Origin: an uncultured Roseateles sp.
GTDB taxonomy: Bacteria; Pseudomonadota; Gammaproteobacteria; Burkholderiales; Burkholderiaceae_C
Direction of reading: 5' to 3'
Assembly: GCF_963422335.1 (NCBI RefSeq)
Contig: NZ_OY729424.1
Coordinates: 6,014,001-6,078,000 of the forward strand
Length of the DNA: 64,000 nucleotides
The notes beneath the pieces were generated by a model. The model was not told the DNA's origin and searched no databases. It was given only the letters and a program-made list of their open reading frames with translations. How positions within the stretch are numbered: the first letter of the stretch is position 1; each line of letters starts with the position of its first letter. Shown piece by piece: positions 8,755-19,049 of the stretch. A program made the translations under genes and the position numbers.

Positions 8755-8830
8755 GGCCCCCAAGGCCGCCTTGCGGCGTCCGCCCCCCGAGGGGGAGCAA
8801 GGAAACTTGGGGCGGCCCGGCGTTTCCTTG
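8755..8830. repeat. GC-rich palindromic intergenic repeat
   Basis: The 118-base gap between two operon genes holds CAAGGCCGCCTTG (a perfect palindrome at 8761-8773) followed by a CCCCC-GA-GGGGG palindrome and a CTTGGGGCGGCCCGGCG stretch. This kind of dense dyad is typical of dispersed intergenic repeats in Burkholderiales genomes. It could fold in the operon mRNA. Whether other copies exist cannot be seen here. Confidence 0.5.
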
Positions 8831-8851
8831 TGACGATCTGACCTGCGTGGC

Positions 8852-9811
8852 TCAGGGCGCGGTCTTGATCACGTCTTCGATGAACTTGAGCACGCCCTCG
8901 CTGTCCACCGTGGTGCAGACCTCGACATTGGTGCGCTTGCCCCAACCGGGTTCGGCATACATGAAGCCGGCCGGGCCGAACAGGGTCTTGCCCAGGGCCA
9001 GACCTTCGGTGACGACCTCGATCTGGCCGCGCTGCGTGCCGAACAGATCGGGGCGCAGCACCTGCACGACAGTGGCCGGGTCATGGACGCAGAAGCCGTC
9101 GAAGCCCGCGGTGTTGCGATAGAAGTTGGCGTAAAACTCGCAGATCTTGGCAAGGAAGCCACCCACCTTGGGCGAGTTGGCGCACAGCGCGTTCATGCGC
9201 GACTCGGGCATCACCGTCTGGTGGGTGACATCCAGGCCCACCATCACGATGGGCCAGTCGGCGCTGAACACCACCTGGGCCGCATGCACGTCGTTCCAGA
9301 TATTGGCCTCGGCCGCCGGCGAGACATTGCCGCCGCGATAGACCGCGCCGCCCATGATCACGACCTGCTTGACCTTTTTCGTGATGCTCGGATCCAGGTG
9401 CAGGGCCAGCGCGATATTGGTCAGCGGGCCCACCGGCACCAGGGTCACCTCGCCGGGTCGGGCATTGATCTGGTCAACGATGAACTGAGCGGCCGAGCGC
9501 GGGTCCGGCTTGAAGTCGGCCGGGTAGGCGACATCAATGTCACCGAAGCCGTTCTTGCCGTGGACGAAGTCCGGGTAGGGGTGCAGGTCGTTGACCAGCG
9601 GCGTGGCAGCGCCCTGGGCCACCGGCACGGCCTTGGGCATCAGCGAGACCAGGAAGCCCGCGTTCTTGGTCGCCTGCTCGACGCTGACGTTGCCGAAGAT
9701 GGTGGTCAGGCCCAGCAGCTCGATCTCGGGGCTGTAGGCGGCCAGCATCAGGGCCAGCGCATCATCGACGCCCGGGTCCGTGTCGATGATCATGGTGTGC
9801 TTGGTGCTCAT
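8852..9811 (-). CDS. Ribonucleoside hydrolase, IunH/Rih family
   Basis: Hydrolyses the N-glycosidic bond of ribonucleosides to base plus ribose. The 319-residue protein opens with the calcium-binding DTDPGVDDALAL motif near the N-terminus, followed by TTIFGNVSVEQATKNA, VPVGPLTNIALAL, an Asn/Glu/Asn substrate region (AEANIWNDVHAA) and the C-terminal HDPATVV carrying a calcium-binding Asp. An AAGGAA ribosome binding site precedes ATG 9811. The ribokinase gene directly upstream in the operon would phosphorylate the released ribose, so the pair forms a complete salvage or catabolic step. Confidence 0.95.
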   Translation of the reverse strand: MSTKHTMIIDTDPGVDDALALMLAAYSPEIELLGLTTIFGNVSVEQATKNAGFLVSLMPKAVPVAQGAATPLVNDLHPYPDFVHGKNGFGDIDVAYPADFKPDPRSAAQFIVDQINARPGEVTLVPVGPLTNIALALHLDPSITKKVKQVVIMGGAVYRGGNVSPAAEANIWNDVHAAQVVFSADWPIVMVGLDVTHQTVMPESRMNALCANSPKVGGFLAKICEFYANFYRNTAGFDGFCVHDPATVVQVLRPDLFGTQRGQIEVVTEGLALGKTLFGPAGFMYAEPGWGKRTNVEVCTTVDSEGVLKFIEDVIKTAP

Positions 9812-9843
9812 GGGGGTTCCTTCTGTGTTGATCAGCGAATGAG

Positions 9844-10716
9844 TCAGATGAGTTCCGAGCGCTGCGGAATCGACGCCGCCGCGCCGCGCCGCGACACGGT
9901 GATGGCCGCGGCCTTGGCCGCCAGGTGCAGCGCCGGTTCGACGGCCATGCCTTCATCGAGGCCGGCCAGCAGATAGCCGGTGATGGTGTCGCCGGCGCCG
10001 GTGGTGTCCACCACCTGGGTCGGGTAGCTGGGCACCTGCCACTGCTGCGCGCCCTGCGCGGCCCACAGGCCCTCGGCGCCCAGGGTCACGACGACCAGGG
10101 TGTCGGGGCAGCGCTGGCGCAGCGCGGCATAGGCGGCGGTGAGCTCGCCTTCACCGCTCAGCTGGCAGACCTCGACCTCGTTGACCAGCAGCAGCCCCAG
10201 CTGCTCCAGCGGCAGCTGCGCCAGCGCCGGATCGCAGGGTGCCGGGTTGAAGGCCACCTTGCGGCCGGCCGCAGCGGCCAGGCGTATCGTCTGGGCCACG
10301 ACATTGGTCTCGTTCTGCGTCAGCACCCAGTGGTGATCGGGATAGCGCCGCAGCACGCCGGCCACATCGGCCTCGGCAAGCGCATGGTTGGCGCCCTGAT
10401 ACAGCAGGATGCAGTTCTCGCCCTGGGCGTCGATCTGGATGATGGCGTGGCCGGTATCGGCCTCGGTCTCGATCACGTCCCGCAGCGAGATGCCGGCGGC
10501 GGTGATGGCGGCGCGCACCCAGCTGTCGTCGCGGCCGATCGCGCCCAGGTGCACGACCTCGGCGCCGGCGCGCTGCAGCGCGATCGACTGGTTCATGCCC
10601 TTGCCGCCCAGGCCGCGCAGATAGTGCTCGCAGCTGGCCGTCTCGCCCGGCTGCAGGAAGCGCTTCAGCTGGTAGCTGTGATCGACATTGATCGAGCCGA
10701 TGTTGATGATTGCCAT
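9844..10716 (-). CDS. rbsK: Ribokinase, PfkB family
   Basis: Phosphorylates ribose to ribose-5-phosphate. The 290 residues contain the N-terminal GSINVDHSY and GGKGMNQSIALQRAG substrate motif and the C-terminal PfkB signature DTTGAGDTITGYLLAG with the catalytic Asp. Length is slightly short of E. coli RbsK but complete. It lies between the transporter permease genes and the nucleoside hydrolase gene, which fits processing of ribose released from imported nucleosides. Confidence 0.92.
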   Translation of the reverse strand: MAIINIGSINVDHSYQLKRFLQPGETASCEHYLRGLGGKGMNQSIALQRAGAEVVHLGAIGRDDSWVRAAITAAGISLRDVIETEADTGHAIIQIDAQGENCILLYQGANHALAEADVAGVLRRYPDHHWVLTQNETNVVAQTIRLAAAAGRKVAFNPAPCDPALAQLPLEQLGLLLVNEVEVCQLSGEGELTAAYAALRQRCPDTLVVVTLGAEGLWAAQGAQQWQVPSYPTQVVDTTGAGDTITGYLLAGLDEGMAVEPALHLAAKAAAITVSRRGAAASIPQRSELI

Positions 10717-10731
10717 GGTTTTTGTCTGTTA

Positions 10732-11709
10732 TCAGCGTTCTTTGACGTAGGGCCGGCCCACGGCCTTGGGCGGCACGGCCTTGCCGATGAAGCCGGCCAG
10801 CAGTATCACCGTCAGCACATAGGGCAGTACCTGGAACACCTGGGTCGGCACCTCCCCCACCCAGGGCAGGCTCTGGCCCTGCAGACGCGCCTCCAGCGCG
10901 GTCAGCAGACCGAACAGCAGGCAGGCCAGCATCGCCTGCACCGGCCGCCACTTGCCGAAGATCATTGCCGCCAGCGCGATATAGCCGCCGCCGGCCGTCA
11001 TCTCGCGCGCGAAGGCGGCATTCTGCGACATCGAATAATAGGCGCCGGCCATGCCGCACAAGAGGCCGGTGCCTATCAGCGCCTGGTAGCGCAGCAGCGG
11101 CACCGAGATGCCGGCCGTGTCCACTGCATTGGGCTCCTCGCCGACCGCGCGCAGGCGCAGGCCGAAGCGGGTCTGGCCGAGCAGGAAGACCATGGCCGCG
11201 ACGATCACAAAGGCCAGATAGACCAGGATGGTGTGGCCCGACAGCACGGTCTTGTAGAACGGGCCCAGCACCGGCACGTTGGCGGCCAGATAGTCAGCCC
11301 CCGGCAGGAAGATGGGCGTGAAGCGCTGCTCGTTGCTGAGCATGGGCGTCTGCCCGCCCTGCTCGAACCAGGCCTGGCCCAGCACCAGGGTCAGGCCCGA
11401 GGCGAGGAAGTTCAGCGCCATGCCGGAGACCACATGGTCGCCCTTGTAGCGTATCGTCGCCACGCCATGCAGCAGGCTCATGGCCACGGCCACCGCCATG
11501 CCTGCCGCCAGGCCCAGCCAGGGCGACTGCACCAGGCTGGCCACGGTGGCCGCCGCAAAGGCGCCGACCAGCATCTTGCCTTCGAGGCCTATGTCCACCG
11601 TGCCCGAGCGCTCGGCCAGGATGCCGCCCATGGCGGCAAAGATCAGCGGTGTGGCCAGCCGTATGGTCGAGGCCAGCATGCTGAAGAGATTGAGAATGAG
11701 GTCTTCCAT
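10732..11709 (-). CDS. ABC transporter permease, BMP-linked nucleoside type (second permease)
   Basis: Integral membrane protein of 325 residues with many hydrophobic helices and the BPD_transp_2 pattern of sugar and nucleoside importers (AMGGILAERSGTVDIGLEG near the N-terminus, AVGEEPNAVDTAGI in the middle). I start at ATG 11709 (MEDLILNLFSML), which lies just after the stop of the upstream permease. It pairs with the other permease to form the membrane channel driven by the adjacent double ATPase. NupQ-type nucleoside uptake is the closest known role. Confidence 0.9.
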   Translation of the reverse strand: MEDLILNLFSMLASTIRLATPLIFAAMGGILAERSGTVDIGLEGKMLVGAFAAATVASLVQSPWLGLAAGMAVAVAMSLLHGVATIRYKGDHVVSGMALNFLASGLTLVLGQAWFEQGGQTPMLSNEQRFTPIFLPGADYLAANVPVLGPFYKTVLSGHTILVYLAFVIVAAMVFLLGQTRFGLRLRAVGEEPNAVDTAGISVPLLRYQALIGTGLLCGMAGAYYSMSQNAAFAREMTAGGGYIALAAMIFGKWRPVQAMLACLLFGLLTALEARLQGQSLPWVGEVPTQVFQVLPYVLTVILLAGFIGKAVPPKAVGRPYVKER

Positions 11710-11716
11710 GATCACC

Positions 11717-12870
11717 TCAGCGGGCCACACTCTTCAGTTGGCGGCGCAGATACCAGCGCTCCATCGGGTCACGCACCAGGCGGTCCAGCGCGGCGGCGAA
11801 GAACACCACCAGGCCCTGGATGACCAAGATCAGCTCCGGACTGATGCGCGGAAATTCGAGCTGCAGATCGGTGCTGCCCTGGTACAGCGCACCGAACAGC
11901 AGGGCCGAGGCCAGCACGCCCAGCGGATGGTTGCGGCCCATCAGTGCCACGGCAATGCCCAGAAAACCCATGCCGCCGGTGTAGTTCAGCACCAGCCGGC
12001 CCTGGGCGCCGTAAACATCGTTGACGGCCATCAGGCCGGCCAGGCCACCCGAGATCAGCATCGCGGTAACGATCATCGTCGTCGCCGACATGCCGGCGTA
12101 CTGGGCGGCACGGGGGTTCTGGCCGTAGGTGCGCAAGGCATAACCCAGGCGGGTGTACCAGAGCAGCCACCAGACCAGGGCGACGCAGATCAGCGCCACC
12201 AGCAGCGCCAGATTCAGATAGGACGGGCCGACCTCGATGCCCATGGATTGCAGCCAGGGCTGGGCCTTGGGCAGCAGGGCCGCTTCCTTGAACGGCCGCG
12301 TCTCTATGGCCATGCCCTCGTGCGAGCGGATCACATTGGCCAGCATGTAGTTCAAGAGGCCCGCAGCGATGTAATTGAACATGATGGTCGTGACCACCAC
12401 ATGCGCGCCTCGCCTGGCCTGCAGATAGCCCGGCACCCAGGCCCAGGCCGCACCGAACAGCATCGCCGTGAACACCGCGACGAGAAACATCAGCGGCGCG
12501 CTCAAGGTGCCGTCCAGCCACAGGCAGGCCAGCGCGACGCCCAGGCCGGCCACATAGGCCTGGCCCTCGCCGCCGATATTGAACAGCCCGGCATGGAAGG
12601 CCACGGTGACGGCCAGGCCGGTGAAGATCAGGCTGGTGGCGTAGTACAGGGTGGACGACAGCCCGGCCTGCGGATCGAGTGCCCCCACCAGCATCACCTT
12701 CAGGGTGGCCAACGGGCTCTCGCCGACACCGAGCACGACCAGCGAGGCCACGGCCAGGGCCAGCAGCAACTGCACGCCGGGAATGGCCAGGCCATTCATC
12801 CACCAGGGCATTTTGTTGGTGATGGGCTTTGGCTTGGGCACCGGTGCCGGCAAGCTGCTGGCGGCTTCGC

Positions 12871-12874
<4 letters not shown>
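11717..12874 (-). CDS. ABC transporter permease, BMP-linked nucleoside type (first permease)
   Basis: Integral membrane protein of 385 residues with a soluble 30-residue N-terminus, then about ten hydrophobic segments. The FNIGGEGQAYVAGLG and RTYGQNPRAAQYAGM segments are typical of NupP-like permeases that work with BMP-family binding proteins. Its ATG at 12874 overlaps the ATPase stop by four bases, so translation is probably coupled. Confidence 0.9.
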
Positions 12875-14442
<1,568 letters not shown>

Positions 14443-14458
14443 CAAAGTCTCTGCTGAC

Positions 14459-15463
14459 TTACTTGCACTCGTTCTTGGCCATGTAGTCGATGACCTTGAT
14501 CTTGCCGCTCACGATGTCGGCCTTGATCTGGTTCGCGCGCTCTTCCATGGCCTTGGTGATCAGCGCGCGGTTGTGCTCGTCGAGAGACCAGTCGATGCCA
14601 CCCTCCTTCAGGCCCAGCGAGGTGATGCCGCTGCCGGGCGCACCCTTGGCGCCGTCGGTGAAGGCGTTCTTCACGGCCACATCGACGCGCTTGACCATCG
14701 AGGTCAGGATGGTGCCCGGGTGCACATAGTTCTGGTTGCTGTCGACGCCGATGGCGAACTTCTTCGCATCCTTGACGGCCTGGAACACGCCCATGCCGGT
14801 GCCGCCGGCGGCGGCGAAGATCACGTCGACGCCCCGGTCCATCTGCGAACGCGCGAGCTCGCCGCCCTTGGTCGGATCGTTCCAGGCTGCGGGCGTGGTG
14901 CCCGTCATGTTGGAGAACACCTCGGCCTTGGGATTCACGTACTTGGCACCCTGCTCATAGCCGCAGGCAAAGCGACGGATCAGCGGGATGTCCATGCCGC
15001 CCACAAAGCCGACCTTGCCGGTGGCGGACTTCAGCGCCGCCAGCGCGCCGACCAGGAAGGAGCCCTCCTGCTCACGGAACACGATGGACTTCACGTTCGG
15101 CTTCTCCACCACCATGTCGATGATGTAGAACTGCGTCTTCGGGAACAGCGGCGCCACTTTTTCCATCGAGGCCGAGCCGCCGAAGCCCACCGTCACGATA
15201 GGATTCTTGCCGCCCTGCGCCAGCTTCTGCAGCGCCTGCTCGCGTTGGCCCTCATTGGTCATCGTGAACTCGGCGTACTTCTTGCCGGTGGCCTTCTTGT
15301 AGGCCTCGGCGCCCTCGTAGGCCGACTGGTTGAAGGACTTGTCGAACTTGCCGCCCATATCGAACACCACGGCCGGGTCGCCCTGGGCCATTGCCGGAGC
15401 GCAGGCACTGATCAGGGCAAGTCCGGCCAGCAGGGGCTTGGAAGAAGGCAGAAAGTGGTTCAT
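14459..15463 (-). CDS. BMP-family substrate-binding lipoprotein or periplasmic protein for nucleosides
   Basis: Captures substrate outside the membrane for the adjacent ABC importer. The N-terminus is a signal peptide ending APAMAQ; a Cys within the hydrophobic stretch (ISACAP) could instead be a lipobox. The mature part starts VVFDMGGKFDKSFNQSAYEG, typical of Bmp/PnrA proteins, with VGFGGSASMEKVAPLFP and FAAAGGTGMGVFQA further on. PnrA-like proteins bind purine nucleosides, which agrees with the downstream nucleoside hydrolase and ribokinase. Confidence 0.92.
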   Translation of the reverse strand: MNHFLPSSKPLLAGLALISACAPAMAQGDPAVVFDMGGKFDKSFNQSAYEGAEAYKKATGKKYAEFTMTNEGQREQALQKLAQGGKNPIVTVGFGGSASMEKVAPLFPKTQFYIIDMVVEKPNVKSIVFREQEGSFLVGALAALKSATGKVGFVGGMDIPLIRRFACGYEQGAKYVNPKAEVFSNMTGTTPAAWNDPTKGGELARSQMDRGVDVIFAAAGGTGMGVFQAVKDAKKFAIGVDSNQNYVHPGTILTSMVKRVDVAVKNAFTDGAKGAPGSGITSLGLKEGGIDWSLDEHNRALITKAMEERANQIKADIVSGKIKVIDYMAKNECK

Positions 15464-15497
15464 CAAGGACTCCCGAGGAATGGGTTTGATCGATCAA

Positions 15498-16502
15498 TCA
15501 ATAGTGCCGCACCGCGGCCGTGGATTCTCTGAGCATCAGCTCCGGCGCCAGCACCAGTTCCTGCGTGGCATGGGTCGGTGACTCGATGCGCTGCATCAGC
15601 ATGCTGGCGGCACGCTCGCCGAGCTTGCGTATCGAGTAGCCCACCGTGGTCAGGGCCGGGAAGGAATAGGCGCCCAGATCAATGCCGTCAAAGCCTATCA
15701 CCGATACCGCGCTGGGCACGGCCAGGCCGGACTCTGCCGCGGCTCGCAGCACGCCCAGCGCCATCAAGTCATTGCTGGCAAACACCGCGCTGACCTCGTT
15801 GCGCTCGAACAGGCGCCGGCCCGCGGCATAGCCCGAGGAGCTGCTGAAGTCTCCTCTCTCGAGCCAGGAATCCTGTGGCGTGATGCCCGCGGCTGCCAGC
15901 GCCTGGCGCCAGCCGACTTCACGCGAATTGCTGACCTCGAATGATTCGGGGCCGCTGATGCAGGCGATGTTGCGATGACCCAGCGAGAGCAGATGCTCGA
16001 CCGCCAGCCGCGCACCGGCCTGGTTGTCGATGCGCACCAGATCGGCCTCGACGCCAGGCATGCGCCGGTCGACGATGACCGAGGGCATGCCATAGGCCGC
16101 CCAGCCGTGCGGCAGCGACTCCGCGCCGCCGGCCGAGGCCAGCAGCATGCCGTCCACACGGCGCTCGACCAGCGTCTGCAGATAGCGCGACTGCCGGCCC
16201 GGGTTGTCATCGCAGTTGCACAGGAAGACGGAGTAGCCGGCCTGGTGGGCGCAGTCCTCGACGCCACGGGTCAGCTCGGCAAAAAATGGGTTGGTGACGT
16301 TGGGCACCAGCACGCCGATGATATGGGTCTCGCTGGTCTTCAGCGAGCGTGCCACGGCGCTCGGAAAATAGCCCAGATCGGCCACCGCCTGCTGCACCCG
16401 CGCCCGCGCCGATTCACTGACCGGCCGCGTGCCGTTCAAGACGTGCGAGACCGTGGTGAACGACACCCCTGCTCGTGCTGCAACGTCCTTGATGGTGCTC
16501 AT
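15498..16502 (-). CDS. LacI-family transcriptional regulator of the nucleoside operon
   Basis: A repressor of 334 residues with the LacI helix-turn-helix IKDVAARAGVSFTTVSHVLN, a hinge (YFPSAVARSLKT) and a periplasmic-binding-protein-like effector domain (IGVLVPNVTNPFFAELTRGVE onward). It is the first gene of the operon on this strand, 34 bases before the BMP gene. A PurR/LacI-type palindrome about 60 bases upstream of its ATG suggests autoregulation together with the transporter and catabolic genes. The ligand is probably a purine, nucleoside or ribose; not determinable here. Confidence 0.93.
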   Translation of the reverse strand: MSTIKDVAARAGVSFTTVSHVLNGTRPVSESARARVQQAVADLGYFPSAVARSLKTSETHIIGVLVPNVTNPFFAELTRGVEDCAHQAGYSVFLCNCDDNPGRQSRYLQTLVERRVDGMLLASAGGAESLPHGWAAYGMPSVIVDRRMPGVEADLVRIDNQAGARLAVEHLLSLGHRNIACISGPESFEVSNSREVGWRQALAAAGITPQDSWLERGDFSSSSGYAAGRRLFERNEVSAVFASNDLMALGVLRAAAESGLAVPSAVSVIGFDGIDLGAYSFPALTTVGYSIRKLGERAASMLMQRIESPTHATQELVLAPELMLRESTAAVRHY

Positions 16503-16551
16503 GCAATGGATGACAAAGTGAAGAGGCGGGTGGCTGGATCAGGCCCGCGCC

Positions 16552-16573
16552 ACTATAAACGCAAACGTTTGCG
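16552..16573 (-). promoter_or_regulatory. LacI/PurR-type operator (perfect 14-bp palindrome) with adjacent -10-like element
   Basis: CGCAAACGTTTGCG at 16560-16573 is a perfect palindrome and almost the E. coli PurR consensus. A TATAGT (16552-16557 on the minus strand) next to it could be the -10 of the lacI-led operon, so repressor binding would block the promoter. The operator lies 58 bases from the regulator start codon. Confidence 0.75.
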
Positions 16574-16661
16574 ATTGTATATTTCCGACGTGTAAAAAGG
16601 CAGGGCCGCGCATCAGGGGTTTCCCCTCTCCGGCCCAGGCCTGGCCGAGGCCGGCCGATAT

Positions 16662-16688
16662 AAAAAAACCCGGCCGAGGCCGGGTTTT
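16662..16688 (-). terminator. Intrinsic terminator of the histone H1-like gene
   Basis: On the minus strand AACCCGGCC-TC-GGCCGGGTT forms a nine-pair stem followed directly by a run of seven T. It begins about 20 bases after the stop codon of the H1-like gene and separates it from the nucleoside operon. Confidence 0.9.
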
Positions 16689-16708
16689 GACTGTCGCGAG
16701 ACCTGTCC

Positions 16709-17275
16709 TTACGGCTTGTTGCCGGTCGGGAAAGGCCAGGCAGCTTGCGGGCTCAGCGCGGTCTTGGCAGACGACGCAGGAGCCGCGGCAGGCTTGGCAG
16801 CAGCAGGTGCCGCAGGGGCAGGGCCACTTTTCTTTGCAGCAGGCTTCTTCGCAGCCTTTTTGGCGGCCGGCTTTGCAGCAGGCTTCGGCGCAGCAGCGCT
16901 GGACTTCTTGGCAGCAACCTTCTTGACGGGTGCAGCGGCCTTCTTGGCCGGGGCTGCAGCCTTCTTCGCAGGTGCAGCGGCCTTCTTGGCCGGTGCTGCT
17001 GCCTTCTTAGCAGGTGCAGCGGCCTTCTTGGCCGGTGCTGCCTTCTTTGCCGGAGCGGCTGCCTTCTTGGCCGGAGCGGCCTTCTTTGCCGGTGCAGCGG
17101 CCTTCTTGGCCGGTGCTGCCTTCTTCGCCGGAGCGGCTGCCTTCTTGGCAGGTGCCGCCTTCTTCACCGGGGGCTTCTTGGCGGGTGCCGCGGCCTTTGC
17201 CGGTGCAGCTTTCTTCGCTGCGGCCTTCTTAGCGGGAGCGGCCTTCTTGGCCGGCGCTTTCTTTGCAGTTGCCAT
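16709..17275 (-). CDS. Histone H1-like Ala/Lys/Pro-repeat DNA-binding protein
   Basis: A low-complexity basic protein of 188 residues made of tandem AAPAKKA / AAAPAKK units, resembling the C-terminal tail of eukaryotic histone H1 and bacterial AlgP/Hc2-type proteins. It probably binds DNA without sequence specificity and compacts the nucleoid. ATG 17275 (MATAKKAP) has an AGGAG ribosome binding site six bases upstream. The repeats are coded by a few nearly identical DNA units, so repeat number is expected to vary between strains. The C-terminus (ALSPQAAWPFPTGNKP) is non-repetitive. Confidence 0.88.
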   Translation of the reverse strand: MATAKKAPAKKAAPAKKAAAKKAAPAKAAAPAKKPPVKKAAPAKKAAAPAKKAAPAKKAAAPAKKAAPAKKAAAPAKKAAPAKKAAAPAKKAAAPAKKAAAPAKKAAAPAKKAAAPVKKVAAKKSSAAAPKPAAKPAAKKAAKKPAAKKSGPAPAAPAAAKPAAAPASSAKTALSPQAAWPFPTGNKP

Positions 17276-17510
17276 TTCAATCTCCTTGATCAAGTTAAAA
17301 GAGCACTGCCCGAGTCGATCTAGCTCGCCTCGATGCAGTTATCCACCACCCGAAAGTCTGCCCAGGAGGGGCGCCCCGGTGCGGTGAATGGGGTCGCAAG
17401 ACACAAGCGCAATGCTTCTATGGCACCGCTGATCTGTCTTGCCAATCTATCTTTCGTACTGCTTGATCTCGTGTTCTTGAATCGCTGAAAGCGCCGCGCT
17501 GTTCAGTGCC

Positions 17511-18737
17511 TCAGTCCCACGAGAGTGCGCCACCGGATTGGTATTCGATGACGCGGGTTTCAAAGAAGTTGCGCTCCTTCTTCAGGTCAATCATTTCGCT
17601 CATCCAGGGGAAGGGGTTCTCTTCATTCGGGAACAACTCTTCCAAACCGATCTGGGTGGCACGGCGGTTGGCGATGTAGCGCAGATAGCCCTTGAACATC
17701 GATGCGTTGAGGCCCAGCACGCCACGCGGCATGGTGTCCTCGGCATATCGGTACTCAAGCTCCACAGCTTGAAGAAACAGCGCCTTGATTTCGGCCTTGA
17801 AGGCAGCCGTCCACAGATGCGGGTTCTCGGCCTTCAGCTGATTGATCAGGTCGATGCCGAAATTGCAGTGCATCGATTCGTCGCGCAGGATGTACTGGTA
17901 CTGCTCGGCCGCACCGGTCATCTTGTTCTGCCGACCCATGGCCAGGATCTGCGTGAAGCCGACGTAGAAGAACAGCCCTTCCATCAGGCAGGCGAACACG
18001 ATCAGGCTCTTCAGCAGCGTCTGGTCGTTCTCGGGCGTGCCGGTGTTGAAGTGCGGGTCCATGATCGCGCCGATGAAGGGGATCAGGAACTCGTCCTTGT
18101 CGCGTATCGACTTGACTTCGTTGTAGGCGTTGAAGATCTCGGACTCGTCCAGACCCAGCGACTCGACGATGTACTGATAGGCGTGCGTGTGTATCGCTTC
18201 TTCAAAGGCCTGGCGCAGCAGGAACTGGCGGCACTCGGGCGCGGTGATGTGGCGGTAGGTGCCCAGCACGATGTTATTGGCGGCCAGCGAATCGGCGGTG
18301 ACGAAGAAGCCGAGATTGCGCTTGATGATGCGGCGCTCGTCTTCGCTCAGACCGTTCGGGTCTTTCCAGAGCGCGATGTCGCGCGACATGTTCACCTCTT
18401 GCGGCATCCAGTGATTGGCGCAAGTGGCGAGGTACTTCTCCCAGGCCCATTTGTACTTGAACGGCACCAGCTGATTGACGTCCGTCTGGCCGTTGATGAT
18501 GCGCTTGTCGGCCGCGTTGACGCGGCGCTGAACAGGAGCCTCAACTGACGACTGAGCGGCAGCGTTCGATGCGGAGGAGAGGACGGTGGAGATGGTGGGG
18601 ACCGGTGTGTTTGCGTCGGCCGTGAAGGCTGCATTTGCAGACGCCGATGCGGCCGAGCGCGGTGCGCTGGGCTCGCTCGCTGCGTTCAACGCATTGAGAC
18701 TTTGAGAGGGCTTAAATTCTTCTTCCCAAACCAACAT
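17511..18737 (-). CDS. nrdB: Ribonucleoside-diphosphate reductase, beta subunit (class Ia)
   Basis: Holds the diiron-tyrosyl radical cofactor for dNTP synthesis. The protein of 408 residues starts MLVWEEEFKPSQ at ATG 18737 with an AGGAAG ribosome binding site. After an Ala/Ser-rich N-terminal stretch (about residues 20-75), the iron ligands are visible in RQAFEEAIHTHAYQY (ExxH) and RDESMHCNFGIDL (ExxH). The C-terminal tail that docks to NrdA is present. nrdA lies upstream on the same strand, 312 bases away. Confidence 0.96.
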   Translation of the reverse strand: MLVWEEEFKPSQSLNALNAASEPSAPRSAASASANAAFTADANTPVPTISTVLSSASNAAAQSSVEAPVQRRVNAADKRIINGQTDVNQLVPFKYKWAWEKYLATCANHWMPQEVNMSRDIALWKDPNGLSEDERRIIKRNLGFFVTADSLAANNIVLGTYRHITAPECRQFLLRQAFEEAIHTHAYQYIVESLGLDESEIFNAYNEVKSIRDKDEFLIPFIGAIMDPHFNTGTPENDQTLLKSLIVFACLMEGLFFYVGFTQILAMGRQNKMTGAAEQYQYILRDESMHCNFGIDLINQLKAENPHLWTAAFKAEIKALFLQAVELEYRYAEDTMPRGVLGLNASMFKGYLRYIANRRATQIGLEELFPNEENPFPWMSEMIDLKKERNFFETRVIEYQSGGALSWD

Positions 18738-19049
18738 GGTGGACTTCCTATGGTTGCGGATTATCTGAGTGTTGCGTTCAAACACCAAGGACTTCTTGAC
18801 ATCAAAGCGACTTCGCTGTTGCTGGTGTGCATCGAAATTGCGTGATCAATTTGCGGGATCGCGCTGAAGCGAAAGAGGTCCGCGATGCGAGGCCTTCAGA
18901 CCTGGTCTCGCGGACCCAACTTTCACATCGACTTCGAGGGCTTCATCAACACGCGATGCGTGCAACAAGATGTCAATCAAGCGCGCCGCACAAGCCAAGA
19001 GCCATCACCAAAAACGTGAGGCATCGCGACTCGCTCGACACGCTTCAAA
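18738..19049 (-). other. nrdA-nrdB intergenic region with a strong hairpin
   Basis: No convincing gene is found in these 312 bases. GGTCCGCGA (18877-18885) pairs with TCGCGGACC (18908-18916), a perfect nine-pair stem around a 22-base loop that itself holds shorter complementary stretches. It has no T-run, so it is not a classic terminator; it could be a processing or stability element that sets the ratio of nrdA to nrdB transcript. Confidence 0.5.

Noticed and set aside
9925..11823. 632-codon plus-strand frame opposite ribokinase and permease genes
   Set aside because: Runs antisense through two unrelated genes, which a true gene would not do; no domain seen.
16901..17250. Regular repeats resembling a CRISPR array
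   Set aside because: The repeats are contiguous codons of the histone H1-like gene without unique spacers.
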